Source: Gibbula magus (Eukaryota > Mollusca > Gastropoda > Trochida > Trochidae). Taken from it: 64,000 bases of DNA. This document shows positions 53,201 through 63,937 of this stretch, one piece after another. Below the pieces are notes generated by a model, which was not told the origin of the DNA, searched no databases, and saw only the letters and a program-made list of their open reading frames with translations. Numbering within the stretch: the first letter of the stretch is position 1; each line of letters begins with the position of its first letter. The translations under genes were made by a program, and so were the position numbers. Location: assembly GCA_936450465.1 (NCBI GenBank), contig CAKZFU010000096.1, forward strand, positions 1 to 64,000. Direction: 5' to 3'.

Positions 53201-54660
53201 ACGGGTTGCCGATAAGACGGCAACCGATTCCAAAAGTGAATGCGTCTATGCGACCGGCAGGATGTGAGCTTCCATAGGAGACCATCAAAAGTTGTCTAGG
53301 CCAAAGTGACTTTTGGCCCAAAATTGGGCCTACAGGAATGACTATAACGGCACGGTTTGCCCATAAGACGGTCACCGATTCCAAAAGTGAACGCGTCTAT
53401 GCGACCGACAGGATGAGACCTTCCATAGGAGACCATCAAAAGTTGTCTAGGCCAAAGTCACCTTTTGGCCCATTTTTGGGCATGAGCTTAACGGCACGGG
53501 TTGCCGATAAGACGGCAACCGATTCCAAAAGTGAATGCGTCTATGCGACCGGCAGGATGTGAGCTTCCATAGGAGACCATCAAAAGTTGTCTAGGCCAAA
53601 GTGACTTTTGGCCCAAAATTGGGCCTACAGGAATGACTATAACGGCACGGTTTGCCCATAAGACGGTCACCGATTCCAAAAGTGAACGCGTCTATGCGAC
53701 CGACAGGATGAGACCTTCCATAGGAGACCATCAAAAGTTGTCTAGGCCAAAGTCACCTTTTGGCCCATTTTTGGGCATGAGCTTAACGGCACGGGTTGCC
53801 GATAAGACGGCAACCGATTCCAAAAGTGAATGCGTCTATGCGACCGGCAGGATGTGAGCTTCCATAGGAGACCATCAAAAGTTGTCTAGGCCAAAGTGAC
53901 TTTTGGCCCAAAATTGGGCCTACAGGAATGACTATAACGGCACGGTTTGCCCATAAGACGGTCACCGATTCCAAAAGTGAACGCGTCTATGCGACCGACA
54001 GGATGAGACCTTCCATAGGAGACCATCAAAAGTTGTCTAGGCCAAAGTCACCTTTTGGCCCATTTTTGGGCATGAGCTTAACGGCACGGGTTGCCGATAA
54101 GACGGCAACCGATTCCAAAAGTGAATGCGTCTATGCGACCGGCAGGATGTGAGCTTCCATAGGAGACCATCAAAAGTTGTCTAGGCCAAAGTGACTTTTG
54201 GCCCAAAATTGGGCCTACAGGAATGACTATAACGGCACGGTTTGCCCATAAGACGGTCACCGATTCCAAAAGTGAACGCGTCTATACGACCGACAGGATG
54301 AGACCTTCCATAGGAGACCATCAAAAGTTGTCTAGGCCAAAGTCACCTTTTGGCCCATTTTTGGGCATGAGCTTAACGGCACGGGTTGCCGATAAGACGG
54401 CAACCGATTCCAAAAGTGAATGCGTCTATGCGACCGGCAGGATGTGAGCTTCCATAGGAGACCATCAAAAGTTGTCTAGGCCAAAGTGACTTTTGGCCCA
54501 AAATTGGGCCTACAGGAATGACTATAACGGCACGGTTTGCCCATAAGACGGTCACCGATTCCAAAAGTGAACGCGTCTATGCGACCGACAGGATGAGACC
54601 TTCCATAGGAGACCATCAAAAGTTGTCTAGGCCAAAGTCACCTTTTGGCCCATTTTTGGG

Positions 54661-56172
54661 CATGAACTTAACGGCACGGGTTGCCGATAAGACGGCAACC
54701 GATTCCAAAAGTGAATGCGTCTATGCGACCGGCAGGATGTGAGCTTCCATAGGAGACCATCAAAAGTTGTCTAGGCCAAAGTGACTTTTGGCCCAAAATT
54801 GGGCCTACAGGAATGACTATAACGGCACGGTTTGCCCATAAGACGGTCACCGATTCCAAAAGTGAACGCGTCTATGCGACCGACAGGATGAGACCTTCCA
54901 TAGGAGACCATCAAAAGTTGTCTAGGAAAAAGTCACCTTTTGGCCCATTTTTGGGCATGAGCTTAACGGCACGGGTTGCCGATAAGACAGCAACCGATTC
55001 CAAAAGTGAATGCGTCTATGCGACCGGCAGGATGTGAGCTTCCATAGGAGACCATCAAAAGTTGTCTAGGCCAAAGTGACTTTTGGCCCAAAATTGGGCC
55101 TACAGGAATGACTATAACGGCACGGTTTGCCCATAAGACGGTCACCGATTCCAAAAGTGAACGCGTCTATGCGACCGACAGGATGAGACCTTCCATAGGA
55201 GACCATCAAAAGTTGTCTAGGCCAAAGTCACCTTTTGGCCCATTTTTGGGCATGAGCTTAACGGCACGGGTTGCCGATAAGACGGCAACCGATTCCAAAA
55301 GTGAATGCGTCTATGCGACCGGCAGGATGTGAGCTTCCATAGGAGACCATCAAAAGTTGTCTAGGCCAAAGTGACTTTTGGCCCAAAATTGGGCCTACAG
55401 GAATGACTATAACGGCACGGTTTGCCCATAAGACGGTCACCGATTCCAAAAGTGAACGCGTCTATGCGACCGACAGGATGAGACCTTCCATAGGAGACCA
55501 TCAAAAGTTGTCTAGGCCAAAGTCACCTTTTGGCCCATTTTTGGGCATGAGCTTAACGGCACGGGTTGCCGATAAGACGGCAACCGATTCCAAAAGTGAA
55601 TGCGTCTATGCGACCGGCAGGATGTGAGCTTCCATAGGAGACCATCAAAAGTTGTCTAGGCCAAAGTGACTTTTGGCCCAAAATTGGGCCTACAGGAATG
55701 ACTATAACGGCACGGTTTGCCCATAAGACGGTCACCGATTCCAAAAGTGAACGCGTCTATGCGACCGACAGGATGAGACCTTCCATAGGAGACCATCAAA
55801 AGTTGTCTAGGCCAAAGTCACCTTTTGGCCCATTTTTGGGCATGAACTTAACGGCACGGGTTGCCGATAAGACGGCAACCGATTCCAAAAGTGAATGCGT
55901 CTATGCGACCGGCAGGATGTGAGCTTCCATAGGAGACCATCAAAAGTTGTCTAGGCCAAAGTGACTTTTGGCCCAAAATTGGGCCTACAGGAATGACTAT
56001 AACGGCACGGTTTGCCCATAAGACGGTCACCGATTCCAAAAGTGAACGCGTCTATGCGACCGACAGGATGAGACCTTCCATAGGAGACCATCAAAAGTTG
56101 TCTAGGCCAAAGTCACCTTTTGGCCCATTTTTGGGCATGAGCTTAACGGCACGGGTTGCCGATAAGACAGCA
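54661..56172. repeat. Nested 1180-bp (four-dimer) repeat
   Basis: ATGAACTTA at 54665 and 55845, and GACAGCAACC at 54989 and 56169, are each 1180 bp (4 x 295) apart. GGAAAAAGTC at 54927 is not repeated at 56107, so that change is later or was lost. The four-dimer pattern was then carried whole into the 4576-bp duplication (59241-60748). Confidence 0.85.
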
Positions 56173-56559
56173 ACCGATTCCAAAAGTGAATGCGTCTATG
56201 CGACCGGCAGGATGTGAGCTTCCATAGGAGACCATCAAAAGTTGTCTAGGCCAAAGTGACTTTTGGCCCAAAATTGGGCCTACAGGAATGACTATAACGG
56301 CACGGTTTGCCCATAAGACGGTCACCGATTCCAAAAGTGAACGCGTCTATGCGACCGACAGGATGAGACCTTCCATAGGAGACCATCAAAAGTTGTCTAG
56401 GCCAAAGTCACCTTTTGGCCCATTTTTGGGCATGAGCTTAACGGCACGGGTTGCCGATAAGACGGCAACCGATTCCAAAAGTGAATGCGTCTATGCGACC
56501 GGCAGGATGTGAGCTTCAATAGGAGACCATCAAAAGTTGTCTAGGCCAAAGTGACTTTT

Positions 56560-56862
56560 GGCCCAAAATTGGGCCTACAGGAATGACTATAACGGCACGG
56601 TTTGCCCATAAGACGGTCACCGATTCCAAAAGTGAACGCGTCTATGCGACCGACAGGATGAGACCTTCCATAGGAGACCATCAAAAGTTGTCTAGGCCAA
56701 AGTCACCTTTTGGCCCATTTTGGGCCTACAGGAATGACTATAACGGCACGGTTTGCCCATAAGACGGTCACCGATTCCAAAAGTGAACGCGTCTATGCGA
56801 CCGACAGGATGAGACCTTCCATAGGAAACCATCAAAAGTTGTCTAGGCCAAAGTCACCTTTT
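56560..56862. repeat. B-B join with A/B hybrid head, 56.7 kb
   Basis: B (56560-56711, tail GTCACCTTTT) is followed by B (56712-56862) whose head is GGCCCATTTTGGGCC. The first part is A-like and the second B-like, followed by TACAGG. Unlike the joins at 12.7, 22.1, 28.5, 48.4 and 50.1 kb, the switch here falls inside the head dyad. Confidence 0.93.
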
Positions 56863-59800
56863 GGCCCATATTTGGGCATGAGCTTAACGGCACGGGTTGC
56901 CGATAAGACGGCAACCGATTCCAAAAGTGAATGCGTCTATGCGACCGGCAGGATGTGAGCTTCCATAGGAGACCATCAAAAGTTGTCTAGGCCAAAGTGA
57001 CTTTTGGCCCAAAATTGGGCCTACAGGAATGACTATAACGGCACGGTTTGCCCATAAGACGGTCACCGATTCCAAAAGTGAACGCGTCTATGCGACCGAC
57101 AGGATGAGACCTTCCATAGGAGACCATCAAAAGTTGTCTAGGCCAAAGTCACCTTTTGGCCCATTTTTGGGCATGAGCTTAACGGCACGGGTTGCCGATA
57201 AGACGGCAACCGATTCCAAAAGTGAATGCGTCTATGCGACCGGCAGGATGTGAGCTTCCATAGGAGACCATCAAAAGTTGTCTAGGCCAAAGTGACTTTT
57301 GGCCCAAAATTGGGCCTACAGGAATGACTATAACGGCACGGTTTGCCCATAAGACGGTCACCGATTCCAAAAGTGAACGCGTCTATACGACCGACAGGAT
57401 GAGACCTTCCATAGGAGACCATCAAAAGTTGTCTAGGCCAAAGTCACCTTTTGGCCCATTTTTGGGCATGAGCTTAACGGCACGGGTTGCCGATAAGACG
57501 GCAACCGATTCCAAAAGTGAATGCGTCTATGCGACCGGCAGGATGTGAGCTTCCATAGGAGACCATCAAAAGTTGTCTAGGCCAAAGTGACTTTTGGCCC
57601 AAAATTGGGCCTACAGGAATGACTATAACGGCACGGTTTGCCCATAAGACGGTCACCGATTCCAAAAGTGAACGCGTCTATGCGACCGACAGGATGAGAC
57701 CTTCCATAGGAGACCATCAAAAGTTGTCTAGGCCAAAGTCACCTTTTGGCCCATTTTTGGGCATGAGCTTAACGGCACGGGTTGCCGATAAGACGGCAAC
57801 CGATTCCAAAAGTGAATGCGTCTATGCGACCGGCAGGATGTGAGCTTCCATAGGAGACCATCAAAAGTTGTCTAGGCCAAAGTGACTTTTGGCCCAAAAT
57901 TGGGCCTACAGGAATGACTATAACGGCACGGTTTGCCCATAAGACGGTCACCGATTCCAAAAGTGAACGCGTCTATACGACCGACAGGATGAGACCTTCC
58001 ATAGGAGACCATCAAAAGTTGTCTAGGCCAAAGTCACCTTTTGGCCCATTTTTGGGCATGAGCTTAACGGCACGGGTTGCCGATAAGACGGCAACCGATT
58101 CCAAAAGTGAATGCGTCTATGCGACCGGCAGGATGTGAGCTTCCATAGGAGACCATCAAAAGTTGTCTAGGCCAAAGTGACTTTTGGCCCAAAATTGGGC
58201 CTACAGGAATGACTATAACGGCACGGTTTGCCCATAAGACGGTCACCGATTCCAAAAGTGAACGCGTCTATGCGACCGACAGGATGAGACCTTCCATAGG
58301 AGACCATCAAAAGTTGTCTAGGCCAAAGTCACCTTTTGGCCCATTTTTGGGCATGAGCTTAACGGCACGGGTTGCCGATAAGACGGCAACCGATTCCAAA
58401 AGTGAATGCGTCTATGCGACCGGCAGGATGTGAGCTTCCATAGGAGACCATCAAAAGTTGTCTAGGCCAAAGTGACTTTTGGCCCAAAATTGGGCCTACA
58501 GGAATGACTATAACGGCACGGTTTGCCCATAAGACGGTCACCGATTCCAAAAGTGAACGCGTCTATGCGACCGACAGGATGAGACCTTCCATAGGAGACC
58601 ATCAAAAGTTGTCTAGGCCAAAGTCACCTTTTGGCCCATTTTTGGGCATGAGCTTAACGGCACGGGTTGCCGATAAGACGGCAACCGATTCCAAAAGTGA
58701 ATGCGTCTATGCGACCGGCAGGATGTGAGCTTCCATAGGAGACCATCAAAAGTTGTCTAGGCCAAAGTGACTTTTGGCCCAAAATTGGGCCTACAGGAAT
58801 GACTATAACGGCACGGTTTGCCCATAAGACGGTCACCGATTCCAAAAGTGAACGCGTCTATGCGACCGACAGGATGAGACCTTCCATAGGAGACCATCAA
58901 AAGTTGTCTAGGCCAAAGTCACCTTTTGGCCCATTTTTGGGCATGAGCTTAACGGCACGGGTTGCCGATAAGACGGCAACCGATTCCAAAAGTGAATGCG
59001 TCTATGCGACCGGCAGGATGTGAGCTTCCATAGGAGACCATCAAAAGTTGTCTAGGCCAAAGTGACTTTTGGCCCAAAATTGGGCCTACAGGAATGACTA
59101 TAACGGCACGGTTTGCCCATAAGACGGTCACCGATTCCAAAAGTGAACGCGTCTATGCGACCGACAGGATGAGACCTTCCATAGGAGACCATCAAAAGTT
59201 GTCTAGGCCAAAGTCACCTTTTGGCCCATTTTTGGGCATGAACTTAACGGCACGGGTTGCCGATAAGACGGCAACCGATTCCAAAAGTGAATGCGTCTAT
59301 GCGACCGGCAGGATGTGAGCTTCCATAGGAGACCATCAAAAGTTGTCTAGGCCAAAGTGACTTTTGGCCCAAAATTGGGCCTACAGGAATGACTATAACG
59401 GCACGGTTTGCCCATAAGACGGTCACCGATTCCAAAAGTGAACGCGTCTATGCGACCGACAGGATGAGACCTTCCATAGGAGACCATCAAAAGTTGTCTA
59501 GGAAAAAGTCACCTTTTGGCCCATTTTTGGGCATGAGCTTAACGGCACGGGTTGCCGATAAGACAGCAACCGATTCCAAAAGTGAATGCGTCTATGCGAC
59601 CGGCAGGATGTGAGCTTCCATAGGAGACCATCAAAAGTTGTCTAGGCCAAAGTGACTTTTGGCCCAAAATTGGGCCTACAGGAATGACTATAACGGCACG
59701 GTTTGCCCATAAGACGGTCACCGATTCCAAAAGTGAACGCGTCTATGCGACCGACAGGATGAGACCTTCCATAGGAGACCATCAAAAGTTGTCTAGGCCA

Positions 59801-61135
59801 AAGTCACCTTTTGGCCCATTTTTGGGCATGAGCTTAACGGCACGGGTTGCCGATAAGACGGCAACCGATTCCAAAAGTGAATGCGTCTATGCGACCGGCA
59901 GGATGTGAGCTTCCATAGGAGACCATCAAAAGTTGTCTAGGCCAAAGTGACTTTTGGCCCAAAATTGGGCCTACAGGAATGACTATAACGGCACGGTTTG
60001 CCCATAAGACGGTCACCGATTCCAAAAGTGAACGCGTCTATGCGACCGACAGGATGAGACCTTCCATAGGAGACCATCAAAAGTTGTCTAGGCCAAAGTC
60101 ACCTTTTGGCCCATTTTTGGGCATGAGCTTAACGGCACGGGTTGCCGATAAGACGGCAACCGATTCCAAAAGTGAATGCGTCTATGCGACCGGCAGGATG
60201 TGAGCTTCCATAGGAGACCATCAAAAGTTGTCTAGGCCAAAGTGACTTTTGGCCCAAAATTGGGCCTACAGGAATGACTATAACGGCACGGTTTGCCCAT
60301 AAGACGGTCACCGATTCCAAAAGTGAACGCGTCTATGCGACCGACAGGATGAGACCTTCCATAGGAGACCATCAAAAGTTGTCTAGGCCAAAGTCACCTT
60401 TTGGCCCATTTTTGGGCATGAACTTAACGGCACGGGTTGCCGATAAGACGGCAACCGATTCCAAAAGTGAATGCGTCTATGCGACCGGCAGGATGTGAGC
60501 TTCCATAGGAGACCATCAAAAGTTGTCTAGGCCAAAGTGACTTTTGGCCCAAAATTGGGCCTACAGGAATGACTATAACGGCACGGTTTGCCCATAAGAC
60601 GGTCACCGATTCCAAAAGTGAACGCGTCTATGCGACCGACAGGATGAGACCTTCCATAGGAGACCATCAAAAGTTGTCTAGGCCAAAGTCACCTTTTGGC
60701 CCATTTTTGGGCATGAGCCTTACGGCACGGGTTGCCGATAAGACAGCAACCGATTCCAAAAGTGAATGCGTCTATGCGACCGGCAGGATGTGAGCTTCCA
60801 TAGGAGACCATCAAAAGTTGTCTAGGCCAAAGTGACTTTTGGCCCAAAATTGGGCCTACAGGAATGACTATAACGGCACGGTTTGCCCATAAGACGGTCA
60901 CCGATTCCAAAAGTGAACGCGTCTATGCGACCGACAGGATGAGACCTTCCATAGGAGACCATCAAAAGTTGTCTAGGCCAAAGTCACCTTTTGGCCCATT
61001 TTTGGGCATGAGCTTAACGGCACGGGTTGCCGATAAGACGGCAACCGATTCCAAAAGTGAATGCGTCTATGCGACCGGCAGGATGTGAGCTTCAATAGGA
61101 GACCATCAAAAGTTGTCTAGGCCAAAGTGACTTTT

Positions 61136-61438
61136 GGCCCAAAATTGGGCCTACAGGAATGACTATAACGGCACGGTTTGCCCATAAGACGGTCACCGAT
61201 TCCAAAAGTGAACGCGTCTATGCGACCGACAGGATGAGACCTTCCATAGGAGACCATCAAAAGTTGTCTAGGCCAAAGTCACCTTTTGGCCCATTTTGGG
61301 CCTACAGGAATGACTATAACGGCACGGTTTGCCCATAAGACGGTCACCGATTCCAAAAGTGAACGCGTCTATGCGACCGACAGGATGAGACCTTCCATAG
61401 GAAACCATCAAAAGTTGTCTAGGCCAAAGTCACCTTTT
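61136..61438. repeat. B-B join with A/B hybrid head, 61.3 kb
   Basis: B (61136-61287) is followed by B (61288-61438) with the head GGCCCATTTTGGGCC. It is the copy of the 56712 join carried by the 4576-bp duplication. Confidence 0.93.
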
Positions 61439-61581
61439 GGCCCATATTTGGGCATGAGCTTAACGGCACGGGTTGCCGATAAGACGGCAACCGATTCCAA
61501 AAGTGAATGCGTCTATGCGACCGGCAGGATGTGAGCTTCCATAGGAGACCATCAAAAGTTGTCTAGGCCAAAGTGACTTTT

Positions 61582-61597
61582 GGCCCAAATTTGGGCC
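61582..61597. other. Perfect 16-bp palindrome in a B head
   Basis: GGCCCAAATTTGGGCC replaces GGCCCAAAATTGGGCC. A single A to T change completes the dyad into a perfect palindrome. It is the only perfect one among B heads that I noticed. Confidence 0.9.
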
Positions 61598-62618
61598 TAC
61601 AGGAATGACTATAACGGCACGGTTTGCCCATAAGACGGTCACCGATTCCAAAAGTGAACGCGTCTATGCGACCGACAGGATGAGACCTTCCATAGGAGAC
61701 CATCAAAAGTTGTCTAGGCCAAAGTCACCTTTTGGCCCATTTTTGGGCATGAGCTTAACGGCACGGGTTGCCGATAAGACGGCAACCGATTCCAAAAGTG
61801 AATGCGTCTATGCGACCGGCAGGATGTGAGCTTCCATAGGAGACCATCAAAAGTTGTCTAGGCCAAAGTGACTTTTGGCCCAAAATTGGGCCTACAGGAA
61901 TGACTATAACGGCACGGTTTGCCCATAAGACGGTCACCGATTCCAAAAGTGAACGCGTCTATGCAACCGACAGGATGAGACCTTCCATAGGAGACCATCA
62001 AAAGTTGTCTAGGCCAAAGTCACCTTTTGGCCCATTTTTGGGCATGAGCTTAACGGCACGGGTTGCCGATAAGATGGCAACCGATTCCAAAAGTGAATGC
62101 GTCTATGCGACCGGCAGGATGTGAGCTTCCATAGGAGACCATCAAAAGTTGTCTAGGCCAAAGTGACTTTTGGCCCAAAATTGGGCCTACAGGAATGACT
62201 ATAACGGCACGGTTTGCCCATAAGACGGTCACCGATTCCAAAAGTGAACGCGTCTATGCGACCGACAGGATGAGACCTTCCATAGGAGACCATCAAAAGT
62301 TGTCTAGGCCAAAGTCACCTTTTGGCCCATTTTTGGGCATGAGCTTAACGGCACGGGTTGCCGATAAGACGGCAACCGATTCCAAAAGTGAATGCGTCTA
62401 TGCGACCGGCAGGATGTGAGCTTCCATAGGAGACCATCAAAAGTTGTCTAGGCCAAAGTGACTTTTGGCCCAAAATTGGGCCTACAGGAATGACTATAAC
62501 GGCACGGTTTGCCCATAAGACGGTCACCGATTCCAAAAGTGAACGCGTCTATGCGACCGACAGGATGAGACCTTCCATAGGAGACCATCAAAAGTTGTCT
62601 AGGCCAAAGTCACCTTTT

Positions 62619-62761
62619 GGCCCATTTTTGGGCATGACTATAACGGCACGGGTTGCCGATAAGACGGTCACCGATTCCAAAAGTGAATGCGTCTATGCGA
62701 CCGGCAGCATGTGAGCTTCCATAGGAGACCATCAAAAGTTGTCTAGGCCAAAGTGACTTTT
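62619..62761. repeat. Edge monomer A' (first after the HOR)
   Basis: The head is that of A, but it is followed by GACTATAACGG and GGTCACC, which are B bases inside the HOR, and by GGCAGCATG instead of GGCAGGATG. The monomer is 143 bp with tail GTGACTTTT. The change from HOR type to this type falls within about 15 bp of the head (62619-62634). Confidence 0.93.
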
Positions 62762-62912
62762 GGCCCAAAATTGGGCCTACAGGAATGACTATAACGGCAT
62801 GGTTGCCGATAAGACAGTCACCGATTCCAAAAGTGAATGCGTCTATGCGACCGACAGTATGTGAGCTTCCATAGGAGACCATCAAAAGTTGTCTAGGCCA
62901 AAGTCACCTTTT
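62762..62912. repeat. Edge monomer B'
   Basis: B head and TACAGGAATGACTATAACGG, then GGCATGGTTGCCGATAAG (A-like, 1 bp shorter than B), GAATGCG and GTGAGC (both A-like). It carries AAGACAGTCACC and ACAGTATG as private changes. Length 151 bp. Confidence 0.93.
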
Positions 62913-63343
62913 GGCCCATTTTTGGGCATGACTATAACGGCACGGGTTGCCGATAAGACGGTCACCGATTCCAAAAGTGAATGCGTCTATGCGACCGACA
63001 GCATGTGAGCTTCCATAGGAGTCCATCAAAAGTTGTCTAGGCCAAAGTCACCTTTTGGCCCATTTTTGGGCATGACTATAACGGCACGGGTTGCCGATAA
63101 GACGGTCACCGATTCCAAAAGTGAATGCGTCTATGCGACCGACAGCATGTGAGCTTCCATAGGAGACCATCAAAAGTTGTCTAGGCCAAAGTCACCTTTT
63201 GGCCCATTTTTGGGCATGACTATAACGGCATGGGTTGCCGATAAGACGGTCACCGATTCCAAAAGTGAATGCGTCTATGCGACCGGCAGCATGTGAGCTT
63301 CCATAGGAGACCATCAAAAGTTGTCTAGGCCAAAGTGACTTTT
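62913..63343. repeat. Run of three A' edge monomers
   Basis: Three A' monomers start at 62913, 63057 and 63201 (144, 144 and 143 bp). All have GACTATAACGG, GGTCACC and CAGCATGTGAGC. A private GAGTCCATC is present near 63020, and GGCATGGG replaces GGCACGGG in the third. Confidence 0.93.
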
Positions 63344-63794
63344 GGCCCAAAATTGGGCCTACAGGAATGACTATAACGGCATGGTTGCCGATAAGACGGT
63401 CACCGATTCCAAAAGTGAATGCGTCTATGCGACCGACAGCATGTGAGCTTCCATAGGAGACCATCAAAAGTTGTCTAGGCCAAAGTGACTTTTGGCCCAA
63501 AATTGGGCCTACAGGAATGACTATAACGGCATGGTTGCCGATAAGACGGTCACCGATTCCAAAAGTGAATGCGTCTATGCGACCGACAACATGTGAGCTT
63601 CCATAGGAGACCATCAAAAGTTGTCTAGGCCAAAGTGACTTTTGGCCCAAAATTGGGCCTACAGGAATGACTATAACGGCATGGTTGCCGATAAGACGGT
63701 CACCGATTCCAAAAGTGAATGCGTCTATGCGACCGACAGCATGTGAGCTTCCATAGGAGACCATCAAAAGTTGTCTAGGCCAAAGTCACCTTTT
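63344..63794. repeat. Run of three B' edge monomers
   Basis: Three B' monomers start at 63344, 63494 and 63644 (150, 150 and 151 bp). They are nearly identical; the middle one has ACAACATG for ACAGCATG. A 150-bp spacing is a multiple of three, which keeps a minus-strand frame open for 191 codons (63192-63767); I do not regard it as coding. Confidence 0.93.
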
Positions 63795-63937
63795 GGCCCA
63801 TTTTTGGGCATGACTATAACGGCACGGGTTGCCGATAAGACGGTCACCGATTCCAAAAGTGAATGCGTCTATGCAACCGGCAGCATGTGAGCTTCCATAG
63901 GAGACCATCAAAAGTTGTCTAGGCCAAAGTGACTTTT
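63795..63937. repeat. Edge monomer A'
   Basis: A' of 143 bp with GCAACCGGCAGCATG (a CpG to CpA change at 63875) and tail GTGACTTTT leading to a B head. Confidence 0.92.

Larger units (their letters stand above)
54287..57386. repeat. 4576-bp duplication, copy 1 (partner 58863-61962)
   Basis: Nine marks are shared at an offset of exactly 4576 bp (15 x 295 + 151): ATGAACTTA at 54665 and 55845, GGAAAAAGTC at 54927, GACAGCAACC at 54989 and 56169, CTTCAATAGG at 56515, the hybrid B-B join at 56712, AGGAAACC at 56827 and CATATTTGGG at 56870. The partners are 59241, 60421, 59503, 59565, 60745, 61091, 61288, 61403 and 61446. The outer limits are set by TATACGACC at 54286 and 57387, which has no partner. 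Confidence 0.92.
58863..61962. repeat. 4576-bp duplication, copy 2 (partner 54287-57386)
   Basis: Second copy of the block, with all nine marks listed for copy 1. A private change is GAGCCTTACGG near 60717 (for GAGCTTAACGG). A perfect palindrome at 61582 also has no partner at 57006. Confidence 0.92.
1..62618. repeat. Two-monomer higher-order satellite array (295-bp A-B dimer)
   Basis: Tandem array of a 295-bp unit made of monomer A (143 bp) and monomer B (152 bp). The B-specific ATGACTATAACGG lies at 167, 462, 757, 1052 and so on, and the 295-bp step holds through nearly the whole interval. The distance from the first (167) to the last regular B (62490) is 62323 bp. That equals 205 x 295 plus 1848 bp, and every one of the 1848 bp is explained: eight extra B of 151 bp, one extra B of 152, two extra A of 144, one extra A with foldback of 158, three foldbacks of 14, a 7-bp insertion and seven single-base losses. 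Seen directly: periodicity and monomer types. Inferred: a eukaryotic, probably centromeric or pericentromeric satellite. Neither the species nor a satellite family is identifiable from sequence alone. Confidence 0.98.

Noticed and set aside
1..62618. CRISPR array
   Set aside because: Regular repeats are present, but there are no unique spacers. The whole 295 bp is repeated, and no cas genes are present.
63192..63767. 191-codon minus-strand frame
   Set aside because: It is a run of B' monomers whose 150-bp length keeps the frame open. There is no domain and no gene context.
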